Source of the DNA: Latrodectus hesperus
Lineage: Eukaryota > Arthropoda > Arachnida > Araneae > Theridiidae
DNA: 64,000 nt
Assembly (NCBI GenBank): GCA_037975125.1
Contig: CM075860.1
Location: 40,497,393-40,561,392 of the forward strand
Reading direction: 5' to 3'
The notes below the pieces were generated by a model. It searched no databases. It saw nothing but the letters and a program-made list of their open reading frames with translations, and was not told the DNA's origin. Positions 23,700 through 33,960 of the stretch are shown piece after piece (positions within the stretch are counted from its first letter, which is position 1; each line of letters opens with the position of its first letter). A program made the position numbers and the translations under genes.

Positions 23700-24752
23700 T
23701 CAGTCCAGGGAATATTTTCAGGCACACGTTTCTTAGTAAGCTCAGTTAATGGATATACTAATTCAGAATATTTAGGAATGTACTCACGATAGAAGTTACA
23801 CAACCCTAACACACTTCTAAGATCCTTTGTGGTTGTTGGTCTTTTAAGTTGCTGTATAACTTGCACTTTTTCCGGATCAGGTTGATGTTCACCAGAGGCA
23901 ACAATATATCCTAAGAACCTGATACGAGGTTTGGCAAAATCACACTTGTTTATATTGACAATAAAGTTGAGCTCCTTTAATTTTCCTAAAATAATATTTA
24001 GATGCAATAAATGTTCTTCTAAATTATTCGAAAATATAGCTACATCGTCAATGTAAGCACGTGAAAATTCCTTAAAGGAAGATAGCGCTTTATTCATCAA
24101 CCCTTTGAAATGTAGTGGTGACATTTTTCAATCCAAACGGCATGACTTTGAAACGATATTGAGACCTATGGGTTTTTGAATGAGGTAAAATCACGACTAG
24201 CTTCTTCTACTGGAATAGCCCAGTAACCCTTCAGTAGATCCAATGTGGAAATAATATTAGTCTTCCCAATACAATGAATTAATTGCATTGAATCTTCCAT
24301 AGGAAAATCATCCGTTTTTGTCACAGCATTAAGAGATCTGTAGTCGATGCACATCCTAATTGCTCCCTCCTTTTTGTTTACACATACCACTGGATGTGCA
24401 ATTTCAGCCCAGCTCTCCTCTATGAGATCTAATTCCAATAGTTCATAAATCTGGTCATTTATTTGAGATTTAAGAGCCTCTGGAATTCTGTAAACATAAA
24501 GTTTTTTACGTTCTTTTCCTTCTTCTAATCTGATCTAATGTTCATCAACTTTGGCTATTTTTACATTTCCAGTAAACAAAGTTTTATAATTACGTAATAA
24601 ACTCAAAATCTTTTCCCTGTCATCTCTAGATAAATGTTGCATGTGTACATTTTGCAAAGGATCTTTCGTATGTAATTTACTAGTAAGTCTTGGAGAAGCA
24701 TGAATTTCACCAAATTCTTCGTCGTCTTCAAAGATAATTCCCACAGTACTGG
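23700..24752 (-). pseudogene. Gypsy-type reverse transcriptase
   Basis: The N-terminal part reads ILSLLRNYKTLFTG, then a TAG at 24535-24537, then VYRIPEALKSQINDQIYELL. The palm motifs follow: PVVCVNKKEGAIRMCIDYRS, LDLLKGYWAIP (first catalytic Asp), FGLKN, and YIDDVAIFS (catalytic Asp pair). The fingers/connection region has FLGYIVASGEHQPDPEKV and RSVLGLCNFYREYIPKYS. Two one-base shifts occur near 24187 (A run) and 24107 (G run). The catalytic residues are present. It copies the RNA into cDNA. Confidence 0.92.
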
Positions 24753-24961
24753 CTCTTGGATAATATTTTCTGATCTTGTTTACAGAGCAATGTCTAATAT
24801 TTCCATCTGTGGGTTTAACTTTATAGGAGTTAGGTGGGCAGTGTTCAATTACTTCACCAGGACCTGTCCATCTGGCATACAATTTGTTAGAAGAGTCCGG
24901 AATCAATAAATAAACCTGATCACCCACCTTAAATTCCTTAGGAACAGTCCGGTGATTGAAG
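24753..24961 (-). pseudogene. Integrase C-terminal domain
   Basis: The frame resumes with NHRTVPKEFKVGDQVYLLIP, then ARWTGPGEVIEH and NKIRKYYPR. This is the small beta-barrel and GPY/F-like module that follows the integrase core in gypsy elements. It runs without a break into the reverse transcriptase N-terminus, direct evidence for the integrase-first order. Confidence 0.88.
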
Positions 24962-24963
24962 TA

Positions 24964-26343
24964 CACTACTGGCCATTAAAATTGCTACACCAAGAAGGAA
25001 TGCAAATAACAGAACGATATTTATTGGACACATCATTATAGTGGAAATAACAAGTGATTAGATTTACAGGAAATTAAGATGTATAGATCTTGAGAAATCA
25101 GTACCCAGAGCTGCCACCGCTGGCTGCAATAACAGCATTTATCCGTCATTGGCATTAATTCAAACAGAGATTATATGGCATGTACGGGGATCTCAGTCCA
25201 TGCAGCTTCAACACTATGCCACAGTTCATCGACAGTAGTGGATGGTGAGTGATGGCGTGCCAATCGCTCGGCAACCATTGACCACACGTTCTCAATTGGT
25301 GACAGATCAGGAGAACGTGTTGGCCAGGGTAACAGTAGAACCTGTTCTGCATCAAGGAAGTTCAGAACAGTGCGGGCAACATGCGGTCGTGCATTATCCT
25401 GTTGAAACAAAGCATTAGGGAGGCCTCGAAGATAGGGCAGAACCACGGGCCTTAACACATCGGAAATGTAACGGTTGCTGTTCAAAGTGCCGGTAATGCG
25501 AACAAGAGGTGATCGAGACGGGTATCCAATGGCACCCCATACCATCACTCCATCAGATGGGCCAGTATGGCGATGTCCAATGCAAGCTGGCAATGCGCGT
25601 TGTCCACGATGCCTGCTAACACGGATGCGGCCATCATGGTCCTGTATACAGAACCGAGATTCATCTATAAAGATGACGTGATGCCATTCCCGCGTCCAGG
25701 TTCGTCGCTGATCACACCATTGAAGGCGCTCCTGTCTGTGACGCAGCGTCAATGGTAGCCGAAGCCATGGTCACGCGTGCAGACAATCCATGCTGCTGCA
25801 AACGCCGTCGAACTGTTCGAGCAGAAACTTGTTGCCTTGCAAATGACTCCATTTCTCGACTCAGGGTTCGTGAAGTGGCTGTACGATCTACTGACCATGC
25901 GGATAAGGTGTCTGTCTTCTCTGCTGTTAGTGATGGGGGGTCGCTGAGTCCTGCATGACGTTCCGTATGATTGTCCTGAACCCATCGATTCCATATTCTG
26001 CTAACAGTCATGGGGTCTCGACCGACGCGAGCAGCAATATTGCGGTACGATAAACCGCAATCCCGGTAGGCTATAATTCTTCCTCGATCAAAGTCAGACA
26101 TGTGCTGACAGGCATTTCTTCTTCTTTGCCGAAAACAACGTTGAAACGGAAATTGAGTATGAGAAAACTGCTGTCAAATCTCTGGTTTTATGCACATTGT
26201 AGATGTCGCTACTGTTGCCTGCTTTGTATGAATGCGCTGAAAATCTAATCATTTGCATATCACAGCAAGTTCTACCTGTCATACAAATTTCACTTGTGTG
26301 GTGTGCCGCTTTCCTGGAGTAGCAATTTTAATGGCCAATAGTG
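24964..26343 (-). mobile_element. Tc1 element, copy 1, nested in the integrase gene
   Basis: A 1,380-bp element lies between TA duplications at 24962-24963 and 26344-26345. Its ends are inverted repeats of about 26 bp with a few mismatches, starting CACTACTGGCCATTAAAA on the left and CACTATTGGCCATTAAAA on the complement of the right. The host integrase frame resumes in phase when the element and one TA are ignored. It is a close relative of the copy at 50.75-52.16 kb. Confidence 0.95.
25171..26101 (-). pseudogene. Tc1 transposase (DD34E), copy 1
   Basis: The N-terminal helix-turn-helix region (MSDFDRGRIIAYRDCGLSYR, IAARVGRDPMTVSRIWNRW) begins at 26101. Compared with copy 2 the element lacks about 24 bases just upstream that include the original ATG. 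After a one-base insertion near 25750 the frame changes and the catalytic domain continues: first Asp in IFIDESRF, second Asp in ALFQQDNARPH, Glu in SPIENVW, with exactly 34 residues between the second Asp and the Glu. A TAA at 25171 truncates the last 25 or so residues. All three catalytic acids are kept, but the protein cannot be made as one chain. It would cut and paste the element at TA sites. Confidence 0.93.
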
Positions 26344-26345
26344 TA

Positions 26346-27319
26346 GTCGGTGTAGGCTTGTTGTTTTCCAGCAACTATCAATGAGGCTTGTTCGACGGCT
26401 CTTTCAAATTTTACCTTCTGATATTGTAAATAGTCAACAACAGATTTACTCATATTTAATTGAATAGGGATTTCACCAGTCCAGCTTGATTTCAAAACAC
26501 TTAAAGGTCCTCTTACTTCTCTACCGTACAAAAGCTTGAAGGGAGAAACACCAGTATTGCAATTCGGCACTTCTCTGTAAGCGAAGAGTAAATAAGGAAT
26601 ATATTTATCCCAATTGCTGGGGTCTGGTCGTATGATGTGATGAAGAGAGTTCTTCAAAACTTTATATCTTTTAATTAATCCATTGCTGGCAGCATACGCT
26701 GGCACTGAAAATCTGGGAGAACATCCTAAGCGATTAATAAATTCTTGTGTTAATTTAGAAGTAAAATTTGTCCCTTGATCACCAGCAATAACACTTGGAA
26801 TACCAGTTCTCATAAAAATCTCCAATAGCGCATCACAAGTTGCTTTTGGTATTAGAGAACGTGAAGGAATAGCCTCTGGCCACCTCGAATGCTGATCCAT
26901 CAGTACTGAAATATATTTGTGTCTACGTGCCGACTAAGGCTCAATCGGCCCGATAATATCCAAGTTCACAGCTTCAAACGGCAGGTCTGGTCTAAGCACT
27001 GGAGAAATAGGAATTTTATCGGAAGACTTCTCAGGAGACCGTAATTGGCATTCTTTACATGATTTGCAGAAATTTAAAATATCATTTGACATATTCGGCC
27101 AGTAAAAACTATATCTAATTCTCTCTTTTGTTTTCTTTAATCCCATATGATTTCAATAAACAGAAGTATGAGCCAAATCCATAACTTTCTGACGGCGACA
27201 TTTTGGTAAAATTAACTGATTTACAGTTTCACCACAAACTTTCTCTTTGTGGAATAAAATGCCATCTAATTCAAAATATTTACCCTTGCCACGTGATAAA
27301 GAGGATCTCACTTCATCCA
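26346..27319 (-). pseudogene. Integrase, zinc-binding and catalytic core
   Basis: The zinc-binding HHCC domain is visible: His in LAHTSVY, His in NHMGLKK, then CKSCKECQLRS. An in-frame TGA lies between the two His. The core follows with the first Asp in NLDIIGP, an in-frame TAG at 26931-26933, the second Asp in VIAGDQGTNF, and the position of the third acidic residue in NGLIKRYKVLK. That residue, expected to be Glu 35 residues after the second Asp, is Lys here. Integrase inserts the cDNA into the genome. The reading frame is cut at 26345 by the Tc1 element and resumes at 24961. Confidence 0.88.
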
Positions 27320-27949
27320 AAGAGGCGCATTATTGTTTTTTTTATATTGTAATGATTGGCTCAATTTACAATTTGTTTCGGCCTTGAGCACTTCCATACC
27401 ATCAGAAACACCCGGATTCATGGCGTCATTTGAACAGAGAACCTCACCCATATTTTCGGCGTGTGATGATTCAGCAGTCTCATTATGATATTCAACTTTT
27501 TGCGACGCCAAAACAAAGCAGGCGGCAGACTTCTTGTTTTCTTCTAGCACTGCATTTTCCAATAAATAAAAAACTTTTGTTGGTATTATACATTGCCCTT
27601 GGATTTTGTTGGTAACAGCTGCAATTATTTCGATGGGTTTCCAGAACATTTTATTATTTTCCGTTTTTAATGCTACTTGAAAGCTCATTTTTTAATCCAG
27701 CTTCTATCTTCTCTCCAAAAGCACTGATTAAAATAACTCTTCCTTTTTCTGTTTTTGATTTTGGAATAAAGTCTTTATTTATGACTGGAAGTTAATATCC
27801 AGAGTCTACGAGAGCCTTTACTGGGGTATTATCCACGTAAATATCCACATATTGAAGAGGATTTATTTCAATTCCCGTTCTTTTTTCTTTTAATAATAGG
27901 GAGCAAATGTCTGCTGTTAGCACATCGCTTATCTTATTATTTGCTTTAA
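27320..27949 (-). pseudogene. Aspartic protease and linker region
   Basis: The segment DIYVDNTPVKALVDSGY contains the aspartic protease signature (DSG; here the residue after Gly is Tyr), followed by a stop at 27792-27794. The same frame continues with VILISAFGEK, and a shifted frame then has TNKIQGQCIIPTKVFYLLEN. The part down to 27320 is an acidic linker without recognised motif. A further one-base shift near 27315 joins it to integrase. The protease would cut Gag-Pol. Confidence 0.72.
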
Positions 27950-29123
27950 ATCTTAATGGACTTTCTCTCGCAAAATGTGAATCTCCACAAATATAACATT
28001 CTTTCACAATTCTTTTTTCAAAATTTTCTTTTTTCCAAAAATTTTTAAATTTTTGTTGTGTAACATACGGAGGAATATGTTTTGACTCTGCCGAATATTT
28101 TTGTTCTTCTTGTTCGTTATAATTTTATCTCTTGAAATATTCTTTGCGAGGAAATTCTTTCGGTTTGACACTAGTATTCATTCTGACATTTTCATAATCA
28201 CCCAATTTACTTGTTATTTCTTCTGGAGTTTTAAAATTTGACCAAACATTAATAAAATGTTCTTTAATTTCTAAGGGAGATTTGCGTTTTATTTGATCGG
28301 TTATTATTAGATCACATAGCTCTTCAAATGTTCGTATTCCAAGTCCACTGATCCATTCGAAGAAATAATTTTTCAGTTCACAAGCAAAATCTCGCCAGTT
28401 TATTTCTGGTTTATTATGGTGCTTCGTGAAGAACTGTCTAAATTTTTCCGGGGTCATTTCATACCTTTTGAGAAGTAAACTTTTTACACTGTCGTAATCC
28501 TCGGTGACTTCTTCCTCTTCTCTTGCAATAATTTGTACCATTTAATCGGCTATAATACGATTAAATGCGCAACCCAAAGTTCTTTTTTAATTTCAATTCT
28601 TTTAGCTTGTCTTTCGAAGAGGACAAGATATAAACTTTTATCATTTGTTTTGGGATCAAACTTCAGTAAAATATTATTTAAATCGAATTTCACCTTAAAA
28701 TGAAAATCATTACCAGTGTTTCATAAGTTATCTTCTCCTGTTCGTTCCTTTCCCATTAAACTTAGTTTTTGAAACTCGAGCTCCATTTCTTGTTTTCGTT
28801 TTTCCATTTTCGTTCTTCAATTTCTAGTAATCTTTTCCGCTCTTCAATTTCATTTCTTTTTCGTTCTCTAATTTCAATTTCTTGCAATCTTTTCTGCTCT
28901 TCAATTTCAATTTCTTGCTATCTTTTCCGCTCTTCAATTTCTTCATTTCTTTTTCGTTCTTCAATCAACGAATTTAAGAATTCTTTAATGAAATCTTCGT
29001 CGTAGTTTTCGCTGTTATCAATTTTTTTAGTTCGTAAAGTTCTAGATTCGCAGCATTCTCAATACCTGATTCCACCGCAATAGTTCGTAAATCTTCTTTC
29101 TTTCCTTTTGCGAGGAAAGCCAT
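27950..29123 (-). pseudogene. gag of the LTR element
   Basis: The start is ATG at 29123-29121, giving MAFLAKGKKEDLRTI. A one-base shift near 29025 follows. Next comes a Glu/Arg/Lys-rich coiled coil built from repeated EERKR-type units (about 28990-28770). The capsid-like core includes SLYLVLFERQAKRIEIKKEL, a shift/stop near 28550, then YDSVKSLLLKRYEMTPEKF and FEELCDLIITDQI. A TAA at 28125-28127 interrupts the end. The nucleocapsid-like motif CYICGDSHFARES has Ser where a final Cys is expected. Gag forms the virus-like particle and binds RNA. The element's neighbours on the same strand are protease and integrase. Confidence 0.82.
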
Positions 29124-29195
29124 TTCAATCACTTGTAAAACACAAACAGTCAAATAAACAAATTCACAGTTCCGTTTTAGATTATGTCAGAAACA

Positions 29196-29224
29196 TCAGC
29201 TCGTAATCCTGTCGGGTGCAACAG
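29196..29224 (-). other. Probable primer binding site
   Basis: One base after the 5' LTR the minus strand reads TGTTGCACCCGACAGGATTA. Apart from TGT in place of TGG, this looks like the complement of a tRNA 3' end (T-arm of the type AATCCTGTC, acceptor GGGTGCA, then CCA). The isoacceptor is not assigned. Confidence 0.6.
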
Positions 29225-29511
29225 TGTAGTGTCTGTTCTGTAGAAGAAAGCACAACTCGAACAAATATACACATTTATTTAAAAATTAAAATTAATAATT
29301 AATAGTATTGTATATTAAAATTATAATTAATAGACATTTGATTATCGCCCTACACGGCCAACAGAACAAACACCCAAGGACAGCCAGCTAAACCTCCTCG
29401 TTCGCTGGTCAAAGACAATCTCTCCCCGCCGGAGCGGACTCCCTCCTCTCCTCTCTCTTAATGACTACAGCGCCATCATGTGAAGAGAATGAAAACTATC
29501 CTAATACTACA
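29225..29511 (-). repeat. 5' LTR
   Basis: Length 287 bp. It starts TGTAGT and ends ACTACA, with a 6-bp inverted match. On the minus strand it has a purine-rich block (GAGAGAGGAGAGGAGGG) and a polyadenylation signal AATAAA (complement of 29274-29279) shortly before its 3' end. The right flank AAAGA is the target duplication. Confidence 0.93.
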
Positions 29512-29516
29512 AAAGA

Positions 29517-32079
29517 TAATAAATATTTGATTGCTAAAATTATGCGCGATAAATTCGCGGCACAAATACAATTCACCGACATAACAATATGCTGAGAGAG
29601 TTAAGAAAATTATCGAGCATAACTTATAATGCTGATGTATTATCTCACTGTGATGTTTGTGCACAGAGTTCGATGGTCAGTTGTTATTCAGAACATCTCC
29701 AAGCCCCCACAATGCTTGTTGTGGATGCTTGGGAATGTTCTAAATTTCCACTCTTACGACACATTAATACGCTCTCAATTTTCAAAAATCTTCTCAATGA
29801 GCTATATTTTGTGTATATTCAGTTCCATTACAACATATTTCTGCTTTGTCATAGCCTCTGCGGGAATAAAACAATTGTTTTTAGGCTATAGTAGCAAAGT
29901 TTAAGGCTTAGAATGTTATCATATTTTGATTCATAAGCCACTTTGCAGCTCTAAAGTGATGTAAGTGCGCAAATATGAATAAATTGGGTATAGCGAAATA
30001 TTTTTACTATCATCAGAGATAAATAATTTCAGTAATTATATTTATTACTTGAGGAATGCAGCATTTTCTTTATTATTATTAAATCAAAATGAAACTCAAA
30101 CAAGCAAAATTCATAAGTTGAATACAAGTTAAATATACTTAGACCTTAATTTATAGGCATTAAAATAAATATAATTGGAGTTGAGTAAATGTTTAAAATA
30201 TTCAATGAAAATAAAGATAAAGGGAAATATCTTCGCAATAAAACATTATTATTAATATGACAAAAATTATAATACTGAAATAAACTATTAAAATAAAAAT
30301 AAATGGAAATGTGAACGTGATAAGAAAATAATATTAATTGAATAAATATGATTAAACGGATCAAATGGATTTCTTCAAATGAAAATAAAAATTATCAGGT
30401 AAAATAATGATTTTACTGTAAATATAAAAATAAATTAAACATAACCTTATAAAATGAAACGTTCGTTTTTTCTTAGAGAAAAACATTCCATCATAATAAC
30501 CACACTCGATAGATAAGATTTTTGTTCTTTCATCCTACCGAAAAAAGTGTTAATATCTTATCTTCTAGAGTGTCTTATCAATTACAGTTTTAAACAATTC
30601 TCTTCACATAAGTGATCGAAAAACCCCAAAAATTCTCATAAAAGTATAAACTAGAAATTAAAAAAATGTCTATTCAAAATGAGAGAAAATACTTACCTAA
30701 AAAATTCCGTATTAATGTTGTTATAAAATATTTTAGTATATTATTTTAATAATAGTAAACTTATATACAATAGAATATTTTTATTATCACACATTCTTTA
30801 TGATTTAAAAGTATCGCATGGACTTTTCCATTTACGTATGCATTATTTACACGAAATACGTTATTTGAAATATATGATAATGTTTATGTATTACTTAAAC
30901 ATTATCATATATTTCAAGTTTCGCTAAAAATTGCTACCCAGAGGAAAAATATTTATTTATTTCTAAATAAAATTTATAACAATCAAAATTATTATTACTT
31001 ACTTTAAGTAACTCTTTTGATTTTTAAAAATACTGAATTTATTATTATTGCATTAATGATAATGCTAAATAAGTTTTGTAAAATGTTTAATTTTTTTCGT
31101 TGGAAATGAATTCTAAATGATCTACAGAAATTTAGTTTTCAATAGGAAACAAAACATAGCTGACAGAAACAGAATATATATATTTAGTTCATTATGTCAT
31201 ATATATGTGTGTATAACAAATTAAATGTATCCGTAATTTTTTTTTTGGCATAAAAACATTTACTTAGAAATAAAATTCTAAATTATTTATTTAAGAAATT
31301 ATGAAAATTACGTTCTCATGAGAATTTCTTAAAAGTTTCTAATTTAACATCATAAACTATTGAATAAAAGTGCTTATTTTACCATTTAAAATCAAAAAAT
31401 TTTCAATGTTTAAATACAATAGCATTGTATTTTGCTAAAAACGTATTAATTAAAAATAACAATCTCCTTTTATGAGAAACAGGAAAACATAACGATATTG
31501 ACTCAAATTAAGCACATAGTTACAATTTATTTCACTCGATTAATTTGATGTTAATTATTCAAATTTCGGAGAAATCTTTGTGGGTAGAAAGTTTAAGAAG
31601 AAACTGTAATGTGCAACGACTGAAAATTCAATAAGAACATTGTGTGAAGGAAAACGCTACAAAAGCATCATTTTATTTTCTCTAAATTATGAGAAAAAAC
31701 TGTTTTTACAGTTTTGGCCGATTTAAAATTTATTGAGAAACCAGTTAATGTTGGTTTAGTTCTACAAATGATAAAAAATATGCTAAAAAATAATTATAAC
31801 CCTTTGGAGACTAGTTAATAGAGTGTCATGTAGAGTGCAATTAGTGTTTGTTATCTTACTGAGCAAGTTAATGAAAGAATATCTTAGTAGAAGAAAATTG
31901 GTTGAGAGAAAAGAAAAAATAAACTATTAGGAAACGATGCAGGGGAAACAATAAACTAGATAGAATTGTACTTGATCAACCTCAAATGATTTTTCTTTTA
32001 AAAAAATGAAAAAGAAGCAGTTACTTTTTTATGTTAATATGAGAAGTAGCAACTTATCTTTTTCGCATCCACATCTCTA
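29517..32079. other. AT-rich spacer
   Basis: No recognised gene or transposon. Several open frames of 60-100 codons lack domains. A perfect hairpin lies at 30865-30917. Confidence 0.5.
30865..30917. repeat. Perfect 22-bp inverted repeat
   Basis: The arms at 30865-30886 and 30896-30917 are perfect reverse complements (TTGAAATATATGATAATG... on the left) around a 9-base loop. It could be a stem-loop RNA or a minimal inverted-repeat element. Confidence 0.85.
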
Positions 32080-32850
32080 CAATTTACAGATGGTTCAAAA
32101 ACTGATGGATTGATGATGTACAAATGGTTCAAAAATTGATCCCTGCTTAGGAGCAGCATTTATTTTATCATATAAATAAAAAGAAATAGACCCAATCAAC
32201 AAATCAGACCTCACCTACACAACTTAGTCTTTCAAGCAGAAGCTATACAATTCGATCAGGGCTAAACCATGTACATGAACATAGCGTAAACAGCTTTACA
32301 ATTTAGAGGGACTAACTCTGTAATATAAGCAATAGATAGTCCAAATCCTACCTCTCTGCTATTTAACAATATTCATGAATTTTTACATCAACATGTCTAG
32401 AAATCAAATATTAAACGTATAAAAGCACGTGATGAAACAGAAGGAAACGAAAGGGCGACATACTAGCAAGAAAAAAGCAGCAATAAAATTTCACCACCAA
32501 TCTATTGACCCGCCATGACCCAAGTCCTGCTTGAATTCTAATCTTAACCAAAACCCATGGTCCATTGTCAAGAATTTTGGGGCACATCTCAACAGGAATG
32601 ATGGGAGTATTCCCAATTATAATAAGAGTTCATAGATCAGTGTTATACAAATGCTTTCTTAAATGACTTCATAAACTGTAATAGGCCAATCGATACATAC
32701 TATAACAGATTTGGAAAAAGTGACACTCCTCTATGATCTTACAGCAAACAAGGAACACTGCAACGTTATTTAACAGAATTTCCAATCGCAATCAAATATC
32801 ATACTAGATATTCATTCTACCAACCTACCATCTGCACAGCATCTCAAATT
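32080..32850 (+). pseudogene. Decayed LINE: RNase H and C-terminal remnant
   Basis: Fragments in several frames fit an RNase H domain. TDGSK is the first acidic motif; a small duplication of ATGGTTCAAAAA follows. Later come LGAAFILSYK, a VFQAE-like segment, and GNERADILARKKAA with the last acidic residue. The following 300 bases show fragments (CFLK, NRFGKSDTPLYDL) consistent with a LINE C-terminus. Stops are numerous. The family is only broadly assigned (RNase H-bearing non-LTR retrotransposon). Confidence 0.6.
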
Positions 32851-33509
32851 TAGTGCCAGTCGCAAACCAGGAATACACCGAATTACTCTTGTTGCCAAAA
32901 TCCTGATGTCTATGGACTTAAAAGTTAGTCTTCTTTTGCAGCAGCCCAACCACCTTTAAAATTTGTCAACAGCCCACATTGAAAATAACAGGAAAACTCC
33001 CTTAATAGACCTACATAGTTAAATGTAACACAGTCTCTCCAGAAATTGCGTTTATTTCATACCAACAACTTATAAACAATTGTAAGTCAGAGAGAGTGCT
33101 ATATGCATTAGGAGAAAAAATTGGGAGAAAGAAAGGAATAAAAATATCTCATTGGAGCTGACATGAGACTATCATCAACCACCACAACTTTATGTTTCTA
33201 CAGTCAGTTGAGAATGATAGACGTATGCTTGGATCCGTTCCAATCTACTCACTTCTTCCTCCTCTGCACCATTTTTATTTTAATTATAAGAACTTGTCAA
33301 ATGAATACCGAATAACCACAACAAAGTGGCAATGGTTGTTATTTTTTCAAAAATAATTACCAAATGCATTATTATAGTTACCCCACTGGGAGATGAGACG
33401 AACAATTCCTGTCTTCTAAAAGAAGATATATCCCTGATGGATCTACAACATAGCCGACTTATAAACTTCTACGTCCTAATTAAAACGACGCCTAAGTATG
33501 TATTTCTTC
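32851..33509. other. Spacer, nothing recognised
   Basis: No supported feature. A plus-strand frame at 33326-33757 is open for 143 codons because it runs into a tandem repeat. Confidence 0.4.
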
Positions 33510-33960
33510 AGGTTTCCAAAAATGTGGTTCGTAATAACAGGAAAGATCTGGATTGTGTGGATGACATTCAAGCGTTTCCTAGCTACATCTCTAAGGTATA
33601 TCTTTTACTAGATTGGATGTATGAAGTCATCACACAGAAAAAAAAGATTCCTTTTGCTAGCATTCAGGTGTGGGTCGTAATAAGAGGAAAGATCAGGATT
33701 CTGTGGATAATATTCAAGCTTTTCCTAGCTAAATCTCTAAAGTATATCTTTAACTAGATTGGCAGTATGAGGTCATCACACAGAAAAAAAGATTCCTTTT
33801 GCTAGCATTCAGGTGTGGGTCGTAATAAGAGGAAAGATCAGGATTCTGTGGATAATATTCAAGCGTTTCCTAGCTAAATCTCTAAAGTATATCTTTTACT
33901 CGATTAGCAGTATGAGGTCATCACACAGAAAAAAAGATTCCTTTTGCTAGCATTCAGGGA
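33510..33960. repeat. Minisatellite, unit about 145 bp, three copies
   Basis: The string TGGGTCGTAATAAGAGGAAA recurs at 33671 and 33816, and a diverged form at 33524. Each unit contains TTTCCTAGCTA, ATCACACAGAAAAAA and CTTTTGCTAGCATTCAGG. Units two and three are nearly identical, and unit one is more diverged. Confidence 0.92.

Larger units (their letters stand above)
22483..29511 (-). mobile_element. Complete Ty3/gypsy-type LTR retrotransposon with integrase before reverse transcriptase
   Basis: Two LTRs (22483-22768 and 29225-29511) in the same orientation bound the element. The 5-bp duplication AAAGA flanks it (22478-22482 and 29512-29516). The LTRs begin TGTAGT and end ACTACA. Reading 5' to 3' on the minus strand the order is gag, protease, integrase, reverse transcriptase, RNase H. 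This is the Ty1/copia-like order with a gypsy-type reverse transcriptase, described for Gmr1-type elements. Without the nested Tc1 the element is about 5.65 kb. Frameshifts and stops occur in every domain, so it is inactive. By eye the LTRs differ at about 18 of 285 aligned positions, indicating an old insertion. Confidence 0.92.

Noticed and set aside
25475..25958. Plus-strand ORFs inside the Tc1 element (and minus-strand ones at 51.37-51.65 kb)
   Set aside because: They are antisense shadows of the transposase gene.
24753..27319. Two adjacent gypsy elements, one giving integrase and one giving reverse transcriptase
   Set aside because: Only one LTR pair is present, and the integrase C-terminus leads without a gap into the reverse transcriptase N-terminus.
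33326..33757. 143-codon plus-strand ORF
   Set aside because: It ends inside the 145-bp minisatellite and its length comes from the repeat. No known domain.
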